NCBI GenBank assembly: GCA_041675885.1
Contig: JBAYSY010000053.1
Coordinates: forward strand, 1 to 18,214
Length of the DNA: 18,214 nucleotides
Direction: 5' to 3'
From: JBAYSY01 sp041675885
Lineage (GTDB): Bacteria; Pseudomonadota; Alphaproteobacteria; Rhodobacterales; Rhodobacteraceae
Shown piece by piece: positions 1 to 8,369 of the stretch (positions are counted from its first letter, which is position 1; each line of letters opens with the position of its first letter). The notes below the pieces were generated by a model. It did not search any database. It was not told the DNA's origin and saw nothing but the letters and a program-made list of their open reading frames with translations. Position numbers and translations under genes: made by a program.

Positions 1-27
1 GCCCGGAACAGCCGCTTCAGCGCCGCC

Positions 28-157
28 GGGCAGCGGCCGACCGCCCCCGGGCGGCCGCTCCTGCAACGTTCCAACATGCGCATACGCCAGGGTATTCGGC
101 ACCATAAACTGCCAGACCACAGGCGTTGCAGCGGCCACCTGCGGTCGGCCGCTGCCC
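28..157. repeat. Pair of inverted REP-like palindromes (REPIN-like)
   Basis: Bases 28-44 are an exact reverse complement of bases 141-157 (17 bases). The match continues imperfectly inwards: 62-68 (TGCAACG) is the reverse complement of 124-130, and the parts between are GC-rich and similar. This gives two related units of about 41 and 34 bases that face each other across a 55-base spacer (69-123). Each unit can also fold by itself: 32-39 pairs with 52-59, and 128-136 pairs with 147-155. Two inverted REP-type hairpins around a short spacer is the layout of REPIN/BIME elements, which lie between genes and are spread by RAYT transposases in some bacteria. No RAYT gene lies in the window, and copy number elsewhere cannot be judged from here. 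The structure is seen directly; the family assignment is inference. Confidence 0.55.
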
Positions 158-179
158 TCTGTTGCAATGGATTGGCTTC

Positions 180-209
180 AGGCCCCGCAACATCGCCGCT
201 GCGGGGCCT
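180..209 (-). terminator. Probable terminator of clpB
   Basis: A perfect 10-base-pair stem (180-189 with 200-209, around a 10-base loop) starts 15 bases past the clpB stop codon on the minus strand. The stem is very GC-rich. The U-tract after it is weak, so termination strength is uncertain. Confidence 0.55.
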
Positions 210-223
210 TCTATCGTGGCCGG

Positions 224-2839
<2,616 letters not shown>

Positions 2840-2911
2840 CGGTATCTCCTTGTCAAAGCGCCCTTGTCTGAATGCCCGCCCGGCGGCACATCCCCTTGGG
2901 CCTCGATGCTG

Positions 2912-2940
2912 ATTTGGGTAGCCGTGGCGCCCGGTGCAAG
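2912..2940 (-). promoter_or_regulatory. Candidate heat-shock (RpoH-type) promoter of clpB
   Basis: Read on the minus strand, CTTG (2937-2940) is followed after 18 bases by CCCAAAT (2912-2918). This resembles the alphaproteobacterial RpoH pattern (CTTG, 17-18 bases, then a C-rich/AT -10). It lies about 70 bases before the clpB start. The -10 match is partial, so this is a weak call supported mainly by the known heat-shock control of clpB. Confidence 0.3.
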
Positions 2941-3030
2941 CCCTCCGGTGCGGGTCAAGGTTGCGGAACGGCGGTTCGGGTCAGGACGACAGGCAAAACC
3001 GTGCCGCTGTTGCATATCCGCCCGCCAGCG

Positions 3031-3058
3031 TTGCGAAGGGCGCGCAAATGCCTATAGT
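3031..3058 (+). promoter_or_regulatory. Probable promoter of the grxC-amidase-marR operon
   Basis: TTGCGA (3031-3036) and TATAGT (3053-3058) are separated by 16 bases, and match the housekeeping -35 and -10 at 4/6 and 5/6 positions. The start codon lies 24 bases beyond the -10. An 8-base direct repeat, CGCGCAAA, occurs at 3041-3048 and 3060-3067, one copy on each side of the -10, and could be a regulator site. Confidence 0.45.
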
Positions 3059-3081
3059 TCGCGCAAACCGGGAAAGGTGCC

Positions 3082-3339
3082 ATGAAACCCGTCGATATCT
3101 ACACCACCCCCTTCTGCGGCTACTGCCACGCGGCCAAGCGGCTGCTGACCCGCAAGGGCGTGCCCTTCACCGAATTCGACGTCTCCGCCGATCCGGCGAA
3201 GCGGGCCGAGATGCAGCGCCGCGCCCCCGGATCGCGTACCGTGCCGCAGATCTTCGCGGGCGAGACCCATATCGGCGGCAGCGACGATCTCCATGCGCTC
3301 GACCGGGCGGGCAGGCTTGACGCGGTGCTGGGGCGATGA
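3082..3339 (+). CDS. grxC: Glutaredoxin 3 (GrxC-type)
   Basis: This is a small cytoplasmic thiol-disulfide oxidoreductase that uses glutathione to reduce protein disulfides and mixed disulfides. The 85-residue length matches GrxC. The redox centre is C12-G-Y-C15, in the segment TTPFCGYCHAAKRLL near the N-terminus. TVPQIF carries the conserved cis-proline and a following GG-S-DDL segment completes the glutathione site. The Gly between the cysteines replaces the Pro of E. coli GrxC (CPYC). It is a dithiol enzyme, not the CGFS monothiol type. The start has an AAAGG ribosome site 6 bases upstream. The stop codon overlaps the start of the amidase gene (ATGA), so the two are co-translated from one operon. 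Confidence 0.93.
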   Translation: MKPVDIYTTPFCGYCHAAKRLLTRKGVPFTEFDVSADPAKRAEMQRRAPGSRTVPQIFAGETHIGGSDDLHALDRAGRLDAVLGR

Positions 3340-4169
3340 CCCGCGCCGCGCTGATCCAGTTGACCGTGGGCGACGATCCGGCCGCCAACCTGCCCGGAAC
3401 CGTCGATCTGGTCCGGCGCGCGGCGGCGGCGGGCGCGGACTTGATCCTGACCCCGGAATGCACCAACCTGCTGTCGTCCAGCCGCAGCCACCAGCGCGCG
3501 GTGCTGCGGCACGAGGGCGACGATCCCACCCTCGCCGCCCTGCGCGAGGAGGCGGCGCGGGCCGGGGTCTGGCTGCTGGTCGGCTCGCTCGGGCTGCTGA
3601 CCCACGACGGCGACGGGCGTTTCGCCAACCGCAGCCTCCTCATTGCCCCGGACGGCACCCTCGCCGCGCGCTACGACAAGATCCACATGTTCGACGTGAA
3701 CGTGTCGGAAACCGAGGTTTACCGCGAATCCGAAGGCTACCGCCCCGGCGGCCGCGCGGTGCTGGCGGATACGCCCTTGGGCCGGATCGGCCTGACCGTC
3801 TGCTACGACCTGCGCTTCCCCCACCTTTACCGGGTGCTGGCGCAGGCGGGGGCGCAGATCCTGACCATCCCCGCCGCCTTCAACCATATCACCGGCGCCG
3901 CCCATTGGGAGGTGCTGATCCGCGCCCGCGCCATCGAGACCGGATGTTTCGTGCTCGCCCCGGCCCAGACCGGCCTCCACCCCGAGACCCATGGCAAGGG
4001 CCGCCGCACCCACGGCCATTCCCTTGCCGTCGCGCCCTGGGGCGAGGTGCTGGCCGATGCGGGCAGCGAACCGGGGCTGACCCTTGTCGAGATCGACCTG
4101 GCCGAGGTCGAACGTGCCCGGGGCCGGGTGCCCTCGCTGTCGCACGACCGCCCGTTCGAGGGGCCGTGA
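3336..4169 (+). CDS. Carbon-nitrogen hydrolase (nitrilase family), probable deaminated glutathione amidase
   Basis: This is a cytoplasmic amidase of the nitrilase superfamily with 277 residues, the usual size. The catalytic triad is visible: E41 in LILTPEC, K115 in YDKIHMFDV and C156 in GLTVCYDLRFP. The stretch after the lysine (DVNVSETEVYRES, then a G-Y-RPG) resembles the Nit1/NitA branch, which hydrolyses deaminated glutathione, a side product of transaminases. The omega-amidase (Nit2) branch is the main alternative. The gene overlaps grxC by 4 bases and the MarR gene by 1 base, so it is the middle gene of a tight operon. The glutaredoxin neighbour fits a role in glutathione repair. The family is certain; the exact substrate is inferred. 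Confidence 0.9.
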   Translation: MTRAALIQLTVGDDPAANLPGTVDLVRRAAAAGADLILTPECTNLLSSSRSHQRAVLRHEGDDPTLAALREEAARAGVWLLVGSLGLLTHDGDGRFANRSLLIAPDGTLAARYDKIHMFDVNVSETEVYRESEGYRPGGRAVLADTPLGRIGLTVCYDLRFPHLYRVLAQAGAQILTIPAAFNHITGAAHWEVLIRARAIETGCFVLAPAQTGLHPETHGKGRRTHGHSLAVAPWGEVLADAGSEPGLTLVEIDLAEVERARGRVPSLSHDRPFEGP

Positions 4170-4612
4170 TGGCCGAGAGGACCGATGATATCGCCGTCGC
4201 GCTGTTCGGCGAGTTGTTCATGGCCGACCAGCTTGCCCGCAACCGCATCACGCGCGCCCTGCCCAAGGGGATGGAACTGTCGCATTTCAGCGTGCTCAAC
4301 CACCTTGCCCGGATCGGCGAGGAACGCACCCCCGCGCAGCTCGCCCGTGCCTTCCACCTGACCCGGGGCGCAATGACCAATACGCTCGCCAAGCTGGAAT
4401 GGGCCGGGCATGTGCATATCCGTCCCGACTGGGACGACGCCCGGCGCAAGTTCGTCTCGATCAGCCCGGCGGGGCGGGCGGCGCGCGACGCGGCGGTGCA
4501 GTCGGTCACCCCGCTGATCGGCGAGGTGGTGACCCAGCTAGGCGCGCATCGGGTGCGCTCGGTCATTCCGGTGCTGCGCGAATTGCGCACAAGACTCGAA
4601 ACCGAAGACTGA
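4169..4612 (+). CDS. MarR family transcriptional regulator
   Basis: This 147-residue protein has the MarR winged-helix layout. An N-terminal dimer helix comes first. The helix-turn-helix follows at about residues 53-79 (TPAQLARAFHLTRGAMTNTLAKL, split here as TPAQLARAFHL and TRGAMTNTLAKL). The wing with the conserved D-x-DARRKFVS pattern is at 88-97, and a C-terminal dimer helix closes the protein. The start is the ATG that overlaps the amidase stop (TGATG). Longer readings of the same frame reach back into the grxC/amidase region and are not genuine. Ligand and targets are unknown. Operon position suggests it may act on its own promoter or on neighbouring genes, but the sequence does not show this. 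Confidence 0.88.
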   Translation: MAERTDDIAVALFGELFMADQLARNRITRALPKGMELSHFSVLNHLARIGEERTPAQLARAFHLTRGAMTNTLAKLEWAGHVHIRPDWDDARRKFVSISPAGRAARDAAVQSVTPLIGEVVTQLGAHRVRSVIPVLRELRTRLETED

Positions 4613-4691
4613 TCCGCCGCGCTTGGGGCTTTTCAATGTGCCGGGGCGCTGGCATTGTGGCCCGCGTCAATTTTCGTATCGGAGCCCATTC

Positions 4692-5573
4692 ATGGATATC
4701 GGCGATCTGGTCGGCGGCAACGTCGTCTTTCTTGCGCTTGCCGCCTTCGTCATCCTTGCGATCTTCCTGGGGGTGCGGATCGTGCCCCAGTCCGAGAAAT
4801 ACGTGGTCGAACGCTTCGGCAGGCTGCAATCGGTGCTGGGGCCGGGGATCAACCTGATCGTGCCCTTCATCGACACGGTGGCGCACAGGATCACGGTGCT
4901 GGAACGCCAGTTGCCCAACACCCGGCAGGATGCGATCACGACCGACAACGTGCTGGTTCAGGTGGAAACCAGCGTGTTCTACCGCATCATCGAGCCGGAA
5001 AAGACCGTCTACCGCATCCGCGACATCGACGCCGCCATCTCGACCACCGTGGCCGGGATCGTCCGGTCCGAGATCGGCACGATGGAACTCGACGAGGTGC
5101 AGTCGAACCGCGCCCGGCTGACCGAACGGATCCGCGAATCGATCGCCAATGTGGTCGATGACTGGGGGATCGAGGTGACGCGGGCCGAACTGCTCGATGT
5201 GAATCTCGACGACGCGACCCGGGCGGCGATGTTGCAGCAGCTGAACGCCGAACGCGCCCGCCGCGCGCTGGTGACCGAGGCCGAGGGCAAGAAGCGCGCC
5301 GTCGAACTGTCGGCGGATGCCGAGCTTTACGCCGCCGAACAGGTCGCCAAGGCGCGGCGCATCCAGGCCGATGCCGAAGCCTACGCCACCCGCGCCGTTG
5401 CCGCCGCCATCGCGGAAAACGGGCTGGAGGCCGCGCAGTATCAGGTGGCGCTGAAACAGGTCGAGGCGCTGACCAAGGTGGGCGAGGGGCCGGGCAAACA
5501 GACGGTGATCGTCCCGGCGCAGGCGCTCGACGCCTTCGGTGATGCGTTCAGGCTGCTGAAGGGGCGCGGCTGA
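4692..5573 (+). CDS. qmcA: SPFH/Band 7 (stomatin-like) membrane protein, QmcA type
   Basis: This is an inner-membrane scaffold protein of the stomatin/prohibitin/flotillin/HflK superfamily, 293 residues long. One N-terminal membrane segment (about 11-28) is followed by the SPFH domain, with typical blocks IVPQSEKYVVERFGR, PGINLIVPFID, GTMELDE and WGIEVTRAELLDV. An Ala/Glu/Arg-rich helical region (about 190-245) should form the oligomerising coiled coil. The start is the ATG behind GGAG (4681-4684); an ATG 23 codons upstream lacks this support. The gene begins 79 bases after marR and overlaps nfeD by one base. The same gene pair (qmcA-ybbJ) occurs in E. coli, where QmcA is tied to membrane quality control. 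The family is certain; the orthology is likely. Confidence 0.9.
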   Translation: MDIGDLVGGNVVFLALAAFVILAIFLGVRIVPQSEKYVVERFGRLQSVLGPGINLIVPFIDTVAHRITVLERQLPNTRQDAITTDNVLVQVETSVFYRIIEPEKTVYRIRDIDAAISTTVAGIVRSEIGTMELDEVQSNRARLTERIRESIANVVDDWGIEVTRAELLDVNLDDATRAAMLQQLNAERARRALVTEAEGKKRAVELSADAELYAAEQVAKARRIQADAEAYATRAVAAAIAENGLEAAQYQVALKQVEALTKVGEGPGKQTVIVPAQALDAFGDAFRLLKGRG

Positions 5574-5842
5574 TGTGGCAACTCTGGTGGGTCTGGGTCG
5601 CGGGCGGGGTGGCCATCGGGATACTTGAGCTGTTCGCGCCCGGCTACATCTTCGTCGGCTTCGCCCTGGGCGCCATCGCCACCGGCGGGCTGATCGCCGC
5701 CGGTGTTCTGGGCACCAGCCTGCCGGTCACGCTTCTGGCCTTCGCGCTGCTGTCGGTGCTGGCCTGGGTCGGCGCGCGGGGGCTCATGGGCAAGCGCGAG
5801 GGGCAGGTCAAGCGGATCGACCACGACATCAACGAGAACTGA
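5573..5842 (+). CDS. Short NfeD-family membrane protein (YbbJ-like)
   Basis: This 89-residue protein is almost wholly hydrophobic, with about three membrane segments (roughly 5-20, 25-48 and 52-68). The motif ELFAPGYIFVGFALGA is typical of NfeD proteins. It ends in a short basic/acidic tail. The C-terminal OB-fold found in standard NfeD and in E. coli YbbJ (about 150 residues) is absent: the frame stops at 5840-5842 with no continuation seen downstream. NfeD proteins partner SPFH proteins, and here the start codon overlaps the qmcA stop. The tail-to-tail distance to pyrF is 3 bases. Confidence 0.85.
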   Translation: MWQLWWVWVAGGVAIGILELFAPGYIFVGFALGAIATGGLIAAGVLGTSLPVTLLAFALLSVLAWVGARGLMGKREGQVKRIDHDINEN

Positions 5843-5845
5843 CGG

Positions 5846-6559
5846 TTACCCCGCCAGTTCCGCCCGGATCGCCAGCGCCGCCGCGCGCGGATCGGCGGCC
5901 TGCCAGACCGGGCGGCCCACGACGATGTGATCGGCGCCGTCGGCCACCGCCTGCGCGGGGGTGGCGATCCGCTTCTGGTCGCCCGCCGCCGCGCCCGCGG
6001 GCCGCACCCCCGGGGTGACGATCAGCCGCCCCGCCGCCCCCGGCAGCGCCCGGATCGCGGCGGCCTCCTGCGGGCTGGCGATGATGCCATCGGCCCCGGC
6101 CTCGAAGGCCCGCGCCGCGCGTTCCAGCGCGATCTCGGCCACATCCCCGGGCCGGATCAGGTTCGCGTCCAGATCGGCGCGGTCGAGCGAGGTCAGCACC
6201 GTCACCGCGAGGATGCGCAGCCCGGTGCCCGCCTTCCCCTCGGCCGCCGCCCGCACCACCTGCGGATCGCCATGGACGGTCAGGAAATCAAGCCCCTGCG
6301 CCGCCAGCCCGCGCACCGCCGCCTCCACCGTCGCACCGATATCGTAAAGCTTGAGGTCGAGGAACACCCGCTTGCCGCGCTCGTGCTTCAACTCGTTCGC
6401 CAGCGCCAGCCCGCCACCCGTGAGCATCCCGAGCCCGACCTTGTAGAACGAGACCGCATCGCCGATCCGGTCGGCCAGTTCCAGCCCCTGCAACACGTTC
6501 GGCACGTCGAGGGCGACGATCAGGCGGTCGTCGGTCAGGCTGGCATCGGTCCGGCTCAT
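5846..6559 (-). CDS. pyrF: Orotidine 5'-phosphate decarboxylase
   Basis: This cytoplasmic TIM-barrel enzyme makes UMP from OMP, the last step of de novo pyrimidine synthesis. At 237 residues it has normal length. The N-terminal strand reads LIVALDVPN. The catalytic D-x-K-x-x-D motif is D68-L-K70-L-Y-D73 within VFLDLKLYDIGAT. The phosphate site appears as VTPGVRP and VVGRPVWQA near the C-terminus. A GGGAGAA ribosome site precedes the ATG. It converges with nfeD, and no hairpin terminator fits into the 3-base gap, so transcripts of the two genes probably overlap. Confidence 0.97.
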   Translation of the reverse strand: MSRTDASLTDDRLIVALDVPNVLQGLELADRIGDAVSFYKVGLGMLTGGGLALANELKHERGKRVFLDLKLYDIGATVEAAVRGLAAQGLDFLTVHGDPQVVRAAAEGKAGTGLRILAVTVLTSLDRADLDANLIRPGDVAEIALERAARAFEAGADGIIASPQEAAAIRALPGAAGRLIVTPGVRPAGAAAGDQKRIATPAQAVADGADHIVVGRPVWQAADPRAAALAIRAELAG

Positions 6560-6628
6560 GGCGGTTCTCCCTGCGGCTTCGCGCCCCTATGCCGCGCGGC
6601 CCGCGGGAACTCAAGCCCCGCCGCCCGC

Positions 6629-6664
6629 TTCATCTTGCCCTGAAATACTCCCGCCGGAGGCTCC
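6629..6664. repeat. Candidate Rhodobacteraceae dispersed repeat with mini-hairpin
   Basis: On the minus strand, downstream of comF, the bases read GAGCCTCCGGCGGGAGTATT followed by a short AT/GC tail. I recall this motif as recurring many times between genes in Rhodobacteraceae. CTCC (6648-6651) and GGAG (6656-6659) can form a short stem, with a T-rich stretch after it on the minus strand, so it may also help end comF transcription. Copy number cannot be tested from this window. Confidence 0.35.
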
Positions 6665-6705
6665 CGCACCATGCCACGATCGCAACGCCGGGCGGGGGCA
6701 CCCCC

Positions 6706-7434
6706 TCACACCCCGGCCCGGTGCGGCACCCGGGCCAGCACCGCCACCGACACCTCTCCGGCCCCGGCGGCAAGACAGGCGTCCGCCGCCGCCGCCAGCG
6801 TCGCGCCCGAGGTCATCACGTCATCGACCAGCAGCACCTGCCGCCCGGCGATCCGGTCCCGGTGGCGGGGGGCAACGGCGATCGCACCGGAAAGGTTGAG
6901 GAACCGCGCTTCGCGGTCCGCCCCGTCCTGCACCCGGGTGCGGCGGGTGCGCACAAGCAGATCGGGCAGATGGGCAAGCCCCGCCTCCCGCGCCAGCGCC
7001 GCCGACAGGAGCGCCGCCTGGTTGTAGCGCCGCCGAAGCAGCCGCAGCCGGTGCAGCGGCACCGGCGCGACCAGCACCCCCTCGGCCAGCAACGGCGCCG
7101 CCGCCCGTGCCAGCCACGCCCCCAGCGGCCGCGCCAGTTCCAGCCGGTCGCCATGTTTCAGCGCCAGCACCATGGCCCTTCCGTTGCCCTCGTAAAGAAA
7201 CGCCGCCCGCCCGCGCGACCACGGCCGGGCGATTCGCAGGCAGTCGTCGCACAGATCGGCCTGCCCCTCATCCTCGCCCGGCAGCGGGATGCCGCATTTG
7301 TCGCACACGAGCCCGGCGATGAAGGGCGTGTCGCGCCAGCAGGGCCCGCACAGGCTGTAATCGTCCAGCGTCAGCGTCTCGCAAGAAAGGCAGCGTGGCG
7401 GGTAGATCACCCGAAGCAAGGCTTGCAATCCCAT
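6706..7434 (-). CDS. comF: ComF family phosphoribosyltransferase-like protein
   Basis: This 242-residue protein has the ComF layout. An N-terminal zinc-ribbon region contains four CxxC pairs (C15/C18, C29/C32, C44/C47, C62/C65). A type I phosphoribosyltransferase fold follows, with the PRPP-binding loop VLLVDDVMTSGAT at 200-212. The conserved YEGNGRAMVLALKHGDR and RRRYNQA segments are present. ComF (GntX in E. coli) helps move single-stranded DNA into the cytoplasm during natural transformation in competent bacteria; in others the role is unclear. A strong AGGAGGG ribosome site precedes the ATG. The gene diverges from the methyltransferase gene across only 22 bases, so its promoter must lie inside that neighbour's coding sequence. 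Confidence 0.93.
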   Translation of the reverse strand: MGLQALLRVIYPPRCLSCETLTLDDYSLCGPCWRDTPFIAGLVCDKCGIPLPGEDEGQADLCDDCLRIARPWSRGRAAFLYEGNGRAMVLALKHGDRLELARPLGAWLARAAAPLLAEGVLVAPVPLHRLRLLRRRYNQAALLSAALAREAGLAHLPDLLVRTRRTRVQDGADREARFLNLSGAIAVAPRHRDRIAGRQVLLVDDVMTSGATLAAAADACLAAGAGEVSVAVLARVPHRAGV

Positions 7435-7450
7435 CCCGCCCTCCTATGGT
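7423..7450 (+). promoter_or_regulatory. Candidate promoter giving a leaderless methyltransferase mRNA
   Basis: TTGCAA (7423-7428) and TATGGT (7445-7450) are 16 bases apart, each matching 4 of 6 consensus positions. The usual transcription start, about 7 bases past the -10, falls on the A of the methyltransferase ATG (7457). No ribosome site precedes that ATG. Most of the promoter overlaps the 5' end and ribosome site of comF on the other strand. Confidence 0.35.
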
Positions 7451-7456
7451 CCGGCC

Positions 7457-8305
7457 ATGTCCCGGACCCGACGCCTGACCGACCCCGAGGCCCTCGCCCG
7501 CAACCGCGCCCGCGCCGCCCGCGCCCCGGCGCTGTTCCTGCACGAAGCGGTGGCGGACGAGATCGAGGAGAGACTCGCCGAGGTTAACAAAACCTTTACC
7601 GCCCCGGCGATCGTCACGCCTTTTCCCGATCTGTGGGAAGGAAGGCTGCCCGGCGCGACCATCATGCCCGAGGCCGAGACCCTGCCGCTTGCCCCCGGCG
7701 CGCATGATCTGGTGATCCACGCGCTGGCGCTGCACTGGGCCGACGATCCGGTGGGGCAGATCATCCAGTGCCGCCGGGCGCTCAGGCCCGACGGGCTGTT
7801 CATGGCGGCAATGTTCGGCGGCCGCACGCTGGCGGAACTGCGCGCCGTGCTGGCCGAGGCCGAGGCGGCGCTGACCGGCGGGCTGTCGCCCCGGGTGCTG
7901 CCGATGGCCGAGATCCGCGACCTCGGCGGTCTTCTGCAACGTGCCGGGCTGGCGCTGCCGGTGGCCGACGGCTCGGCCCGCGCGGTGACCTATCGCGACG
8001 CCTTCCACCTGATGCACGACCTGCGCGCGATGGGCGAGGGCAATGCACTGGCCGCCCGCCACCGCCGCCCGCCGCCGCGCGCGCTGTTCGCCGAGGCCGC
8101 CCGGCGCTATGCCGAAGCCTTTCCCGCCCCGCAAGGCCGTATCCGCGCCAGTTTCGAGACGATCTTCCTGACCGGCTGGGCGCCGCATGAAAGCCAGCAG
8201 CAGCCGCTGCGCCCCGGATCGGCCGCCGCAAGGCTGGCCGATGTGCTGGGCGCCGAGGAACGCCCGCTGCCCGCCGACAAGCCTGCGACCACAAGGGGCG
8301 ATTGA
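7457..8305 (+). CDS. NDUFAF5/BioC-like SAM-dependent methyltransferase-fold protein
   Basis: This 282-residue protein resembles the NDUFAF5 branch of class I methyltransferases. It opens with RNRARAAR and FLHEAVADEIEERL. The fold's later motifs are clear (HDLVIHALALHWADDPVGQI, LRPDGLFMAAMFGG, TLAELR), and it ends with GWAPHESQQQPLRPGSA. The first SAM-binding loop, normally D-x-G-x-G-x-G, is not recognisable: the expected place (about 48-62) reads TAPAIVTPFPDLW. Human NDUFAF5 assists respiratory complex I assembly and hydroxylates an arginine of NDUFS7, so this protein may not be a classic methyltransferase. The start is chosen because the next gene begins 22 bases away on the other strand. 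hemH follows after 64 bases. The fold is secure; the function is inferred. Confidence 0.85.
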   Translation: MSRTRRLTDPEALARNRARAARAPALFLHEAVADEIEERLAEVNKTFTAPAIVTPFPDLWEGRLPGATIMPEAETLPLAPGAHDLVIHALALHWADDPVGQIIQCRRALRPDGLFMAAMFGGRTLAELRAVLAEAEAALTGGLSPRVLPMAEIRDLGGLLQRAGLALPVADGSARAVTYRDAFHLMHDLRAMGEGNALAARHRRPPPRALFAEAARRYAEAFPAPQGRIRASFETIFLTGWAPHESQQQPLRPGSAAARLADVLGAEERPLPADKPATTRGD

Positions 8306-8329
8306 CCCCGGGCGAATACGCGTTATTCC
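8302..8329 (+). promoter_or_regulatory. Candidate hemH promoter
   Basis: TTGACC (8302-8307, 5/6 match) and TATTCC (8324-8329, 3/6 match) are 16 bases apart. The -35 overlaps the methyltransferase stop codon. This would give a leader of roughly 34 bases before the hemH ATG. Confidence 0.35.
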
Positions 8330-8369
8330 CTTCCCGACCGCGCCAGACCGCCAGGATCATGAGGAAACG

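Noticed and set aside
4653..4682. Promoter before qmcA (TTGTGG, 16 bases, TATCGG)
   Set aside because: Both boxes match poorly; read-through from the grxC operon is as likely, so no call was made.
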